A stretch of 57,375 nt of DNA, taken from positions 1 to 57,375 of the forward strand of contig SHUF01000012.1 of assembly GCA_009694745.1 (NCBI GenBank). Reading direction: 5' to 3'. The notes under the pieces are model-generated. The model worked only from the letters and a program-made list of their open reading frames with translations, was not told the DNA's origin and did not search any database. Every line of letters starts with the position of its first letter. Position 1 is the stretch's first letter. Source of the stretch: Acidobacteriota bacterium. Its GTDB lineage: Bacteria; Acidobacteriota; Vicinamibacteria; Vicinamibacterales; SCN-69-37. The translations under genes and the position numbers were made by a program. Of this stretch, positions 29,570-39,112 are shown one piece after another.

Positions 29570-30490
29570 GTGTTGATTCGCGCCACACTCGCCACGTTTG
29601 CGCTGTGGGCACTGGTGGGCCAGATGGCCCCCACTTCCAGGCCGCCCGATGTCGTCACGCCCCCCGTGGCGGACCTCGCGAAAATCCGGGCCGAGGTGGA
29701 TGCCCTCATCGCCGCGAGCGGCGCCGAAGTGGCTGTGGCCTGGCGCCCACTCAACAGCACGAAGGGCGAAGAGATCCTCATTCGCCCCGATCTCAGATTC
29801 CACGCCGCGTCCACTATGAAGGTGCCGGTGATGATCGAGCTGTTCCGGCAAGTGGAAAACGGCTTGCGCAAGCTCGACGACAAAGTGCTGGTCACCAATC
29901 AGTTCACGAGCATCTTTGACGGCAGCCCGTACGTCCTCTCGGCCACGGAAGATTCCGACGGCGAAATGTACAAGGCCATGGGCAAGCAGCTCAGCCTTCG
30001 CGCGCTTGTGGATGCGTCGATTACCGCCAGCAGCAATCTGGCCACCAACATCCTGATCGAGCACCTGCGGGCGGCAAACGTGCAGGCCACGGTGGACACG
30101 ATGGGCGCGGTCGGGATGCAGGTGATGCGCGGCGTCGAGGATTAGAAGGCCTTTGATGCCGGCAAGAACAACACCACTGACGCGCGCGGCCTGTTGGTGC
30201 TGTTTGAGGCCATCGGCCGCGGCGCGGCCGTCAGCCAAAAAGCGAGCGCGGCGATGATCGAGATCCTGAAACGCCAGAAATTTAATGACGGCATTCCCGC
30301 CAGCCTGCCGGCCGACACGCCCGTGGCGCACAAGACCGGATGGATCACCCGCATCCATCACGACGCAGGCATCGTGTATGCCGCGCGCCCCTATGTGCTG
30401 GTGATTCTCACTCGCGGCATTACTGACCGCGCCGTCAGCGAGACGCTGATGGCCGACATCAGCCGCGTTATTGCTCGCGCAGCAAGTTAA
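29570..30490 (+). pseudogene. Class A beta-lactamase-fold serine hydrolase with in-frame TAG
   Basis: One continuous frame of 306 codons interrupted only by TAG at 30143-30145 (codon 192). Before it come a short signal-like segment, the catalytic STMK (Ser 81, Lys 84) and ASSNLATN (counterpart of the SDN loop). After it the same frame continues KAFDAGKNNTTDARG and reaches AHKTGW, the KTG box, then TAA. All catalytic elements survive, so either the stop is recent or it is read through. CAG or AAG to TAG would each be a single change. Spacing to the TAGAAT box at 29558-29563 (6 nt to GTG 29570) suggests a leaderless start. Loss of the KTG half would inactivate the enzyme. Confidence 0.85.
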
Positions 30491-33131
30491 CCGGATCCAC
30501 TTTCATCGCACGGCGCGCCGGCCGCCAGCACGCTACTGACGCGGCCACCAACAGCAGCGCAGATACACCGATCACAGCGATCGGATCAGACGGCTCCACT
30601 TTATAGAGAATCGTCCGCATCACGCGCACAAGGAAATAGGACGCGACGAGTCCAATCGCAAGCCCTGTCACGGTGAGGCTGAGTCCATTGGAGAGGATGA
30701 GCCTGAAGACACCTTCAGGACTGGCGCCCAGCGCGAGTCGAATACCAATCTCGCGCATCCGCTGCGTCACGAGGTACGACAACACGCCGTAGATACCCGC
30801 CGCGGCAAGCACCAGTCCCATGGCGGCAAACGTCAACAGCAGAACCAGCACAAGCCGGGGCCGCGTAATCGCCTCGTCGAACAGGTCGTTGACGACATTG
30901 GTTTCCCAGATGACCAGACGGTTGTCAATGCGATGCGCAGCCTGACTGAAGGTTGGGATCACTGTCGCCACGTTGTCGGCCCTGACCACAAACGTGCGGT
31001 AGTCGATGATCGACGACGGATTCGGTCGGGGCCGCGTCGTCGCTCCCGGGGGCAGCCGCATCGGTTGAAACCACTCAAACACCCCCTCCGCATCGTCCAG
31101 GTTCAACTGGCGGACTTCGTTTGAGACGCCGACGACGGTGAACGAGCGCGCGCTTTCCGCATACCGGAATGATTTACCGGGCCAGAACTTCTTCGCAAAG
31201 CTCTGGGACACAATGGCCGAGGCGACAAGGTCGTTTTTGGTAAAGGGGCGGTTTTCGATAATCTTCAACCCGATCGTGGAGAAGTAGTCGGGCCAGACTT
31301 TGTAGACGGGCACCACCACCTCATCGCTCAGCTGCCCGGGTCGATCCAGAAATTCGAGCTAGGCGAAGGCGATTCCGTCCGTGTCGGGCGGCACGGAGCC
31401 GGCGCTGGCGGCCAGCACACTAGGCAGGCGCCGAACTTTTGTGAGTACGGCATCAACGAGTCGGTCTCGGACGGCCGGGTCTGCATAAGGCCCCGAGGGA
31501 AAGCCGACTCTCATGACCACCAACCCATTCGAATCAAAGCCGCGGTCGGTCGAATGCAGCTTCTGGAAACTCCTGGCCATCAGCGCCGCGCCCACAAGCA
31601 GCACGATGGCGATCGTCACTTCAGCCACCACCAGTGAGGAACGAATACGTCGCGAGGCGATCGAGCCGACCGAAGAACGCGACTCCTGGCGCAGGACGCC
31701 GAGCACATTGGCGCGGGATCCGATAATGGCCGGCGGCAGCCCAAAGAGCAGTGAGGTGAATAGCCCTGCGATGACGGCAAAAGACAACACACGCCCATCG
31801 AGGTCGATCGTGTGCATGCTTTGAAACACCATCTCTTCGGGGATCAGCGCGCCCGACAGGGCCAATGCACCCCACGCCACGGCCAGGCCTGCGGCCGATC
31901 CCAACCCGCCGATAACAAGGTTTTCGACGGCGGTCTCGCGGATCAGATCGCGACGGCTCGCGCCAAGGGCCGACCGCACGGCGAAGTCGCGACTGCGCGC
32001 AAGCGTGCGTGCCAGCGAGAGGTTCGCGATGTTGGCACACACAATGAGCAGCAAAAAGCCCACCGCACCGCCGAGGACGACGAGTGATTGGCGAGTGCAT
32101 GCGTCGCCGATCTTCTGGCGCGAACGCAGTGTGGCGGTCATCCCATCGTCTCCGCCGGAGGCCTTGGCCAGACGACCCCCGCGCTCCTTGACGCGAGCGG
32201 CGGCTTGCTCAAACGCCAAGCCCGGCTGGAGGCGCGCGAACGGCACCACCTCGGCGCCGTCGGTGCGCCAGGCCGGCGGCTCCTGCACATTGAGCGGGAG
32301 CCACAAGTCCTGCGCCTTGTTTGGAAAGTGGAACGTGGATGGAAGTACGCCGATGACTGTGTGCGGGCGGGCGTTGAGGACGAGCGTGGAATTCACAACG
32401 CCGGTCATCGAGCCAAGTGATTCCCGCCAGAAGCGTTCACTGATCACCACCTGGCCGTCTGTGCCTTGCCGGCCGTCGCCTGCTCCGAACAACCGGCCCT
32501 GAGCGGGCGCCACTCCCAGCATCGAAAGTAGTTCGGGTGACACGAAGGCGGCATTCACTGTGCGGGCCCCGTCGGTGGCCTGATAGATCACCGAGTCGAG
32601 GTCGTACGCCTCGACGCGATCGAACAGGTCGCGCTGGCCCTGCCACTCCCTGAACAGGTTGCGTGTGAATCTTGGAAACGAGACCTTCGATTTCTCTGCG
32701 AAGTTGTATAGCTCGACGAGCCGATCGACCTGGGCGAAGGGCATCGGACGGATCAGCAACGAGTCGATCACACTGAAGATGGCGGTGTTGGCGCCGATGC
32801 CAAGCGAGAGCGTGAGAATCGCGATAGTGGATTGCACGCGGCTGGCGAGCAGGCTGCGAACGGCCAGGCGGATATCATGCGCGAGGGTCTGTATCAAGGA
32901 CCGGCCTTTGTGCGGCGGAATGTTCGGTGCATGGCCGCCTGTGATCGGCGCGGGGATCCCGGCGCGCGCTTTGACGGAGGCGCGGGCAATGTCAGCGATT
33001 TCGGCGAAGGCGGTGTGCGCCAATCCCCACCACCCGCGAGTGGCGCGGGCCTCTCGACACACCTCCATCAGGGTCTCTTCGCCATCATCGCGCCACATAC
33101 TTTGATGCGATGCGGGCGACAGGCGCATCAC
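30468..33131 (-). pseudogene. ADOP-type (FtsX/MacB-like) permease with in-frame TAG
   Basis: One frame of 887 codons containing a single TAG at 31361-31359 (codon 591). The N-terminus (LSPASHQSMWRDDGEETLME) is the ADOP leader domain. After it come DIRLAVRSLLASRVQSTIAI, a MacB-type periplasmic region and two FtsX permease units (SLARTLARSRDFAVRSALGA; YLVTQRMREIGIRLALGASP). The stop lies between GTDG-IAFA-like sequence and LEFLDRPGQ, in the second periplasmic part. Both sides align with the ordinary ADOP architecture, so nothing but the TAG is wrong. It is paired with padR 36 bp upstream. The 3' end overlaps the converging serine hydrolase gene by 23 bp. Confidence 0.88.
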
Positions 33132-33167
33132 CCATCGGGCGGGGGACGAGTGCCGATCGGGTCACCG

Positions 33168-33599
33168 TTACACTCCCCCCGCGTCGCTGAGGACGTGTTT
33201 GCGTCGGGCGTCGCCGATGAGGACTTCCAGGCGCTGGGCTTCGGCACGGAGCACCGCGTCGCCCAGGATGGTCAGTTGGTAGTAGCGTCGGCGGGAATCG
33301 GCGCGGGCGGCGGGGCCGGGGGCGTCGCCGCCGCTGATCGGGGTCCTGGGGTCCAGGAGTCCAGGGGTCAGCTCGACGGATGCTAGCCCTGGTTCGGCAA
33401 TCAGTTCCTGCTTCATCAGGCGTTGCAGAAGTGTGTACAGCGTGCCGGTCCGGAGCCTGACCGATCCCCCTGACCGCTCTTCGACCTCTTTGATGATGGC
33501 GTAGCCATGCCTGGCTCCGTCTGCCAAAGCGAGCAATACCTGGAAGGCGAACGGTGTAAGTGGCAGAAAAGAAAGGTCGCTCTTATTGTCGGCAGGCAT
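33168..33599 (-). CDS. PadR-family transcriptional regulator
   Basis: Predicted 143 residues. The N-terminal winged helix is PLTPFAFQVLLALADGARHGYAIIKEV and RLRTGTLYTLLQRLMKQELI; the C-terminal part is RRYYQLTILGDAVLRAEAQRL. PadR genes commonly precede ADOP permeases in Acidobacteria and repress them. An 8-nt-arm palindrome upstream is the likely operator. ATG 33599 is chosen; GTG 33605 is an alternative. The wing loop contains PGLLDPRTPISGG, encoded by an in-frame GGTCC repeat, which lengthens the beta-hairpin and could affect DNA binding. Confidence 0.92.
   Translation of the reverse strand: MPADNKSDLSFLPLTPFAFQVLLALADGARHGYAIIKEVEERSGGSVRLRTGTLYTLLQRLMKQELIAEPGLASVELTPGLLDPRTPISGGDAPGPAARADSRRRYYQLTILGDAVLRAEAQRLEVLIGDARRKHVLSDAGGV
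33339..33370. repeat. Family C GGTCC repeat inside padR
   Basis: GGGGTCCTGGGGTCCAGGAG followed by TCCAGGGGTC. It encodes TPGLLDPRTPI in the wing of the PadR winged helix, leaving the frame open. Confidence 0.7.
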
Positions 33600-33622
33600 A
33601 GACACCAGCTTGGCACATGACT

Positions 33623-33643
33623 AAGTAGATAATCAATCTACTT
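33623..33643 (-). promoter_or_regulatory. Putative PadR operator/promoter
   Basis: Perfect inverted repeat AAGTAGAT-AATCA-ATCTACTT upstream of padR. On the minus strand it contains TAGATT, a plausible -10 box, so bound PadR would block its own transcription and that of the permease. Confidence 0.6.
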
Positions 33644-33689
33644 GTCTTCTGTGCATTTGACGGTTGAATGCCGCGAAAGGTTTGCTGCC

Positions 33690-33724
33690 AGGTCCTCGGC
33701 CTTGAGGACCAGCCCGAGTGTCGC
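33690..33724. repeat. Family A element, copy 3, downstream of the beta-lactamase-like gene
   Basis: GGTCCTCGGCCTTGAGGACC followed by AGCCCGAGTGTCGCC, matching units at 1376-1461 and 11539-11665. It directly follows the TAG (33728-33726) of the class C-like gene and precedes the padR operator, consistent with a 3'-end hairpin. Confidence 0.8.
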
Positions 33725-33725
33725 C

Positions 33726-34820
33726 CTACTTGATCCTGATCGCGGCCATCGCGGCGGCGTCAACCGCTTGCGCCGCGCCGATGCTGCCGTTGGTGACAAT
33801 CACCACACCGCGGTCGGCCGCGGCATCGAACGCGACGATGGCGTACCACATGGTGTTGGAGCCGTTGTGCCAGATGACGCGCCGGTCGGGCATCGTTTGC
33901 GAGACCCAGCCCATCGCATAAGCGCCGCTCTCGGGCTGATGCAGCCGCTTGAAGGTATCGGCTTTGACGATGCCGTCCTGCCCGCGTTCACCTTGCAGGT
34001 GCGCCTGTCCCCAGCGCGCGAGATCGCCCACGGTTATGTGCAATCGACCCGCTGGCCCAAGGTACGGCGGGTTGTCGGCACCGATACCTGGTTCGACTGG
34101 CGTCAGCGTTCCGCTCGTGGCACGACGATGGCCTCGCGGTTGTGTGAGCAGGTTGGGCACGCCCGGTGGGCCATTGCCCGCACTGGCGAGCCCCAGCGGT
34201 GACAGCACTTCGTCGCGCACCAGGTCTTCCCACGCCTTCTTGGACCTCGCCTCGAGGATCGCGCCCGCGATGATGTACCCGAGATTCGAGTAAAGAAATG
34301 CCGCTCCGGGTGCAGCAGTCGGTTCGGTGGCGAGCGCCGCGTCGAGCACGCGCTGCCGCTGCAAATCAACCGTGGGTGATCCTTGCGCCACCGTCGCCAT
34401 CATCCCGGGCAGCACATTGGCCGGAAGGCCGGCGCGATGACTCAGCAACTGTGACAGTGTGACGGCCGCGAACTTCCCCGCTCGTGGTCCAAGCAGGTCG
34501 CCCAATGTGGATGTCCACGCCATTTCACCCCGCTCAACGGACTTGGCCATCAGCATCGACGTAAAAGACTTGGTGATCGAGCCGATGTGCCAGAGGTCGG
34601 CCGATGTGACAAGTGAGTCGTCACCCAGTTTTCGCACGCCGATGGCGCTCACGGCTGACACGTCGGCTGACGTAAACGTCGTGCCGGCTACTGCGGGCAA
34701 GTTGGACTGTGTGCGCAGGGCTTCCAGGCGCGCACCAAATGTCGGCTCCTGCGACGCGATGGGCCGAAGGCCAAAGACCAGGCCAATACAGGCCACTAAA
34801 GCAGCTGTTCTCACTGGCAT
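33726..34820 (-). CDS. Exported class C beta-lactamase-like serine hydrolase
   Basis: Predicted 364 residues with a signal peptide (MPVRTAALVACIGLVFGL). The SxxK motif is SITK (Ser 81, Lys 84), the YxN motif is YSNLGY (about residue 177) and the third motif is HNGSN in place of KTG. This places it with the S12 / beta-lactamase-related (EstB-, AmpH-like) hydrolases acting on D-Ala peptides or esters. ATG 34820 follows GGGGAGCA, a strong ribosome site. A divergent glycosyltransferase gene begins 30 bp away. The stop abuts a family A repeat. Confidence 0.9.
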   Translation of the reverse strand: MPVRTAALVACIGLVFGLRPIASQEPTFGARLEALRTQSNLPAVAGTTFTSADVSAVSAIGVRKLGDDSLVTSADLWHIGSITKSFTSMLMAKSVERGEMAWTSTLGDLLGPRAGKFAAVTLSQLLSHRAGLPANVLPGMMATVAQGSPTVDLQRQRVLDAALATEPTAAPGAAFLYSNLGYIIAGAILEARSKKAWEDLVRDEVLSPLGLASAGNGPPGVPNLLTQPRGHRRATSGTLTPVEPGIGADNPPYLGPAGRLHITVGDLARWGQAHLQGERGQDGIVKADTFKRLHQPESGAYAMGWVSQTMPDRRVIWHNGSNTMWYAIVAFDAAADRGVVIVTNGSIGAAQAVDAAAMAAIRIK

Positions 34821-34834
34821 TGCTCCCCCTCACA

Positions 34835-34840
34835 TATAAT
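34835..34840 (+). promoter_or_regulatory. Consensus TATAAT box before the glycosyltransferase gene
   Basis: Perfect TATAAT, 10 nt upstream of GTG 34851, in the 30-bp gap between divergent genes. No good -35 element is evident. Confidence 0.4.
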
Positions 34841-34850
34841 CCGCCAAACC

Positions 34851-36374
34851 GTGCTGGATTCCCCGCTCCCTTCGTTGGGCCGCCGCCACCGGTTGGCCGC
34901 GTTCGTCGTCATCGCCATCGGCGCCGGCGCGCCCTATCGCGTGGCCAACGACGAGCCATTCGTCGTCGGCATGGCCCTCCAGATCATGAAGACGGGCGAC
35001 TTCAATCCGCACTTCTTCGACTATGGTGGCCTCTCGATCTATCTGCACACGGTCGTCGGAGTGTTCACCTTCCTGCTGGGAGCCGTGGCCGGGCAGTGGT
35101 CCAGGGTCGATGCGGTCTGGATCGGCGATCTCCTGCCGAACGCGGACTGGTGACTGCCGCGCTGGGCACGCTGACGGTCTACCTGGTCTACCGGATCGGG
35201 TTGCGACTCGGCCCACAGGTGGTCCTGATGGCCGGCTTTGTGATGGCGGTGCTTCCGCAGCATGTACGCGAATCACACTTTGCCCTGACCGACACGCCAC
35301 TGACACTGCTGATCACCGCAACTCTGTTAATGTCATTGCGCGCCGTCGAGTGCGGTCGTATGCCTGCAGTGGTCGCCGCAGCCTGGATGGCAGGGCTGGC
35401 CGCGTCGGTGAAATACAACGGCGCGGTAACGCTGATCATGCCGTTGACCGCGGCGCTGGTGCTGCCTGCCGGTTCACGGCTGCGCGGTCTCGGCCTTGCG
35501 CTGCTCGGCGCAGGTGGGGCTTTCCTCCTGACGTCGCCGTACACCGTGCTGGACCTGCCGGCGTTCCTCAACGGGTTTGGCAAGCTTTCGCAAAGCTACA
35601 CTCAGGGCAGACATCCATTTGAAGCCGCGTGGATCTACCTCAAGTACATGCGTAACTGGTTCTCGTGGATCGAGATGGCACCCACCAATGTCGGCTATGT
35701 CGCCATTGTCCTCGGCGTGGTCGGCGTCGCGCTCGTGGCCCTGCGCCGCGGCATGCCGCTGACTCTGTCGGGCGCCGCCATCGTGCTGGTGTTCCCCTGC
35801 CTCTGGTTTTTCATGCTCGGCAAGCAGGGAGGTCTGCAGTACGGCCGTTACCTGCTGCCGATGATGCCCATGTTCTGCCTGTGCCTGGGAACGGCGCTCG
35901 TCGCGAGGTGGAACGGCTCGACGCGGTTCGCGTCCGCTGGAATCTGGGCCTTCCGCATCGCCGTGATCGCACTGTTGGTGCTGCCTGCGAGATCGGCCAT
36001 CGGCTGGGTACGCGACCACGCGCACCCGCGTACGGAGGAACTGGCCTGCGCGTGGATCGTTCGCGAGGTGCCACCCGGGCAATTGGTGTTTGTTGAGGCG
36101 GCCGCGGTGGCCCTCCCACCGACGATCAAGGCGTACTTTGTTCACCGGCTCGTGGATCTTCCGCTTGAGACTTAAGACTTACAAGGAACAGGGCGGGATG
36201 TACCTGGTCACCACTGCGGCGGAAACCGATCCTTATTTCACGGGGCCGTTTGCCGACCAGGCAAAGGCAGCGGCGTATCGAGATCTGGTGGCACGGACGG
36301 AGCCGGTAGCCACGTTCCACGCGGATACCAACACGCTGGGCCCGCACATCTCAATCATGCGCATCCGACCGTAG
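34851..36374 (+). pseudogene. PMT/ArnT-like (GT-C) membrane glycosyltransferase, two frameshifts
   Basis: Three frames reconstruct one protein of ~500 residues. Segment 1 (from GTG 34851) has YRVANDEPFVVGMALQIMKT, a GT39-like luminal start, up to about 35145. Segment 2 carries the membrane helices (VTAALGTLTVYLVYRIGLRL to YFVHRLVDLPLE). Segment 3 (from about 36175) is TYKEQGGMYLVTT to the TAG at 36372. The first break behaves like a 1-nt loss at GCGGACTGG. The second is explained exactly by a 7-bp tandem duplication, AGACTTA-AGACTTA (36168-36181); removing one copy restores LETYKEQGG. Expected role: transfer of sugars from a polyprenyl donor at the membrane. Confidence 0.85.
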
Positions 36375-36378
36375 CGGC

Positions 36379-37539
36379 TCATCTCACTGAGACGCCGATC
36401 GCATCGCTGACCGCGCGTGGACCCGCGGCGTCTGACGGTCGATTGACGATCTTGCCGCGCACCACCATCGTGCTTGATCCGCCTCCGTCCAGATTTAGCG
36501 CATCGGTGAGTTCCAGCCGATCGGCCAGACGCTGCAGCTCGCTGAACGACATCCCCACGCTCACCTGCTGCCTTCCGTCCACCACCGCCAGCCAGATAAA
36601 CCCCATCCGGTCCACACCCACCATCGTCCTCGGGTGACGCGACTGGATGAAGGCCGTGCCGCTGAATTTCTCCACGTCCCAACTGGTCAGCGACACACCA
36701 CCCCGGCGAAGGAGCCCCGCGCCATTCACCACGTGATCGGCAGACTCGAGCCGATCGCTTTCGAGTCCGTGGACTGATGTCCATGTGCGGCGCACCTCAA
36801 GGGTCACGCCCGGCACGAGCAGGCTCAAGGGTTCGGGAAGTTCGAGTCCGCCAAACGACAACACCAGGCCATCAACGGGAATCGGTGTACTGCCGGCGTC
36901 GCGCCTCACGGCAGTAACCGTGAGTGGCTTGCCGCTGAGCACCCATTCCACGCCGTTGCCCGCAGTGTCAGTGTGTTCGTGGTACTTCGGCGAATAGAGC
37001 ATGAGCTTGCCGCGCGCGCGCGTGGTATCAACGCCGTCGATCGGCACGACGACGGAGCGGCCCGCGCTGAGGGCGTGGAGTTCCACTCGGGCGCTCACTT
37101 GATCGAAGGCGAGCGAAGTGCGCCCATCGGCAGGAGACCAGATCGCGATGGCGCCCTTGGAGATTGGCGTGTCGCTGACGAGTTCACCGGCCACTTTCAG
37201 CAGGCCGATGGGCTCACCGTTGTTGATGTTGAAGAAGCCCGCGTTAACCGCGGCCAGCGACTTGGCGCGTGTGGCCATTTCCAACACGGGCTCGGCGTAC
37301 ATGACCTGATCGTTCGAGAGCAGGCTGCTGAGCCGGACGCGGGTGGGGTCGAGGCGCAGGAGCGACACGGAAATCGGCCCGGCGGGATCAACCAGTGTGG
37401 GGTCGGTGGAGGTGAAGAACTCCACGCCGCGGGCCACCTGATCGGGTGCGCTGAGCCAGGCACCGGGAGCCTGGGGACCCTGGGCCACGCCGCAGGCCAG
37501 CGTCAGCAGCGCGAACAACATCGAAGCTCGACGTGTCAT
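36379..37539 (-). CDS. Exported phosphodiester glycosidase (NAGPA/DUF2233 family)
   Basis: Predicted 386 residues with a signal-like N-terminus (MLFALLTLACGVAQG). Family hallmarks are AAVNAGFFNINNGEPIGLL near residue 100 and the C-terminal ALNLDGGGSSTMVV with SRHPRTMVGVD before it. The family removes sugars linked through a phosphodiester, as in mammalian uncovering enzyme; the bacterial substrate is unknown, with cell-envelope polymers likely. It converges with the broken glycosyltransferase and is divergent from the LD-carboxypeptidase. A weak GGACCCTGGG sequence lies in its signal-peptide region (37475-37487). Confidence 0.88.
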   Translation of the reverse strand: MTRRASMLFALLTLACGVAQGPQAPGAWLSAPDQVARGVEFFTSTDPTLVDPAGPISVSLLRLDPTRVRLSSLLSNDQVMYAEPVLEMATRAKSLAAVNAGFFNINNGEPIGLLKVAGELVSDTPISKGAIAIWSPADGRTSLAFDQVSARVELHALSAGRSVVVPIDGVDTTRARGKLMLYSPKYHEHTDTAGNGVEWVLSGKPLTVTAVRRDAGSTPIPVDGLVLSFGGLELPEPLSLLVPGVTLEVRRTWTSVHGLESDRLESADHVVNGAGLLRRGGVSLTSWDVEKFSGTAFIQSRHPRTMVGVDRMGFIWLAVVDGRQQVSVGMSFSELQRLADRLELTDALNLDGGGSSTMVVRGKIVNRPSDAAGPRAVSDAIGVSVR

Positions 37540-37559
37540 GGGCTATTCTTTCACGCGTC

Positions 37560-38603
37560 ATGCACCGCCGCACATTTCTCCTCGGTTCCGCGGCTCCGTT
37601 GATTGCGGCTGGCTCGTTCAGGCGCACTCCGAAACCGGCGGGCGCGATCAGGCCGGCCCGATTGCGGGCTGGTGACACCGTTGGGCTGGTGGCGCCGGCC
37701 TCTGCGACATTTCAACAGGTGGAGCTCGACATCGCGCGTGAGTCGCTTGAGGCGCTGGGCCTGAAGGTCAAAGTGGGCAGGCACATCATGGACCGGCATG
37801 GGTCGCTGGGCGGCCAGGACAAGGACCGCGCTGACGACATCAATCGCTTCTTCGACGACTCGAGCGTGAAGGCGGTGCTACCAACGCGAGGTGGCTGGGG
37901 CACGTCGAGGTTGTTACCGCTGCTCGATTACGACACCATCCGGCGCAATCCGAAAGTGTTGATGGGCTTCAGCGACATCACGGCGTTACTCAACGGCATT
38001 CACGCGCGCACGGGTCTTGTAACGTTTCACGGTCCGAATGCGGGCGGGCGTTGGGATGAGTACTCGGTGGCTCTCGTTAAGCGCGTGCTGTTCGACGGAG
38101 AAGCGGTGACGTTTGACAACCCGAATGAGACGAGCGCCCGCAACGTGCTGACGCAGACGGAGAATCGTATTCGCACCATCACGCCTGGCCGGGCTACGGG
38201 GCGGTTGCTCGGCGGGAATCTGACGGTGCTCACGGCGATTCTCGGCTCACCCTACGTGCCGAACTTCGATCAGGCGATTCTCTTCCTCGAAGATGTGGGC
38301 GAAGACTGGTACCGGGTGGACCGCATGATGACGTCGCTCAAACTTGCCGGCATCTTGAGCAAGGTGCGCGGCGTGATTTTCGGCACGTGCAGTGAGTGCG
38401 GACCCGGCGAGGGCTTCGCGTCGTTTACGCCCGAAGAGATTTTCGCCGATCACCTGGCGCCGCTCGGCGTTCCGGCCTGGCATGGCGCAATGATCGGCCA
38501 CGCGCAACCTCAATGGACACTGCCCGTCGGCGCGATGGTGACGATCGACGCGAGTCTTGGCACGGTGGCGATGGTCGAGGGTGGGGTGCGAAACGACCTC
38601 TGA
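37560..38603 (+). CDS. LD-carboxypeptidase (S66 family)
   Basis: Predicted 347 residues. The N-terminus MHRRTFLLGSAAPLIAAGSF is a Tat-like signal. The S66 fold shows LRAGDTVGLVAPAS, the nucleophile in LMGFSDITALLN (about residue 138), FLEDVGEDWYRVDRM (catalytic Glu) and AMIGHAQPQWTLPVG (catalytic His). It trims the L,D peptide bond in murein recycling. ATG 37560 is preferred over 37533 because it begins the signal peptide; a TATTCT box lies 10 nt before it. The final codons and TGA fall in a perfect palindrome. Confidence 0.92.
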   Translation: MHRRTFLLGSAAPLIAAGSFRRTPKPAGAIRPARLRAGDTVGLVAPASATFQQVELDIARESLEALGLKVKVGRHIMDRHGSLGGQDKDRADDINRFFDDSSVKAVLPTRGGWGTSRLLPLLDYDTIRRNPKVLMGFSDITALLNGIHARTGLVTFHGPNAGGRWDEYSVALVKRVLFDGEAVTFDNPNETSARNVLTQTENRIRTITPGRATGRLLGGNLTVLTAILGSPYVPNFDQAILFLEDVGEDWYRVDRMMTSLKLAGILSKVRGVIFGTCSECGPGEGFASFTPEEIFADHLAPLGVPAWHGAMIGHAQPQWTLPVGAMVTIDASLGTVAMVEGGVRNDL

Positions 38604-38614
38604 GGTCGTTTCGC
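38588..38614. repeat. Family G palindrome, copy 2, between convergent genes
   Basis: Arms GCGAAACGACCTC and GAGGTCGTTTCGC around a single T: 13 nt each, perfect. It contains the TGA of the LD-carboxypeptidase gene and ends 1 bp before the TAG of the converging permease fragment. Its core is the same as the hairpin in metH. Confidence 0.9.
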
Positions 38615-38615
38615 T

Positions 38616-39098
38616 CTATCTCAGCGCAATGATCGGGTCCACGCGCGCGGCGCGGCGGGAGGGGATCCAGGCCGCGAGCAGACCGATCGCGACGAGCAGC
38701 GCTGCGGTTGATCCGTAGACGACCGGGTCGGCCGGCTCCACGCTGACCAGGAACGCGCGCACAGCACCCGACAGCGCATAGGCGCCGGCCATGCCGATCA
38801 CCAGGCCTGTCGCCACAAACACCATGGCGCGGCCAAGGACCATCCGCTGCATGCGGCCTGGCTGAGCGCCCAAGGCCATGCGCACTCCGATTTCTTGGGT
38901 CCGCTGGTCCACCACATAAGCCATCACGCCACAGATGCCGACGCCGGTGATCACGATGGCGAGCGCGCCAAAGATGGACAGCAGCAACATGTTGAACTTG
39001 CGCTGGGCGATCAGCCGGTCAAACAGCAACTCGAACATCTGCACGTCTCCCAGCGTCAGGTCTGGCGCGATGCCCCAGATCGCGTTGCGCACCGCAGG
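38616..39098 (-). pseudogene. ADOP-type permease, C-terminal fragment only
   Basis: About 160 residues corresponding to the last FtsX unit: AVRNAIWGIAPDLTLGDVQM, an RKFNMLLLSIFGALAIVITG helix, YVVDQRTQEIGVRMALGAQP, and PSRRAARVDPIIALR at the end. A full ADOP is ~800 residues, so about four fifths of the gene, including the N-terminus, is missing. Homology stops at about 39098, within 15 bp of where a plus-strand SPFH gene begins abruptly. A GTG at 39092 could be used as a start but would yield a non-functional stub. Confidence 0.8.
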
Positions 39099-39112
39099 CG
39101 CACGATGACGCA

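Noticed and set aside
34709-34850. Earlier start for the glycosyltransferase frame at 34709
   Set aside because: That stretch overlaps the beta-lactamase-like gene antisense and lies in a different frame from the recognisable N-terminus starting at 34851.
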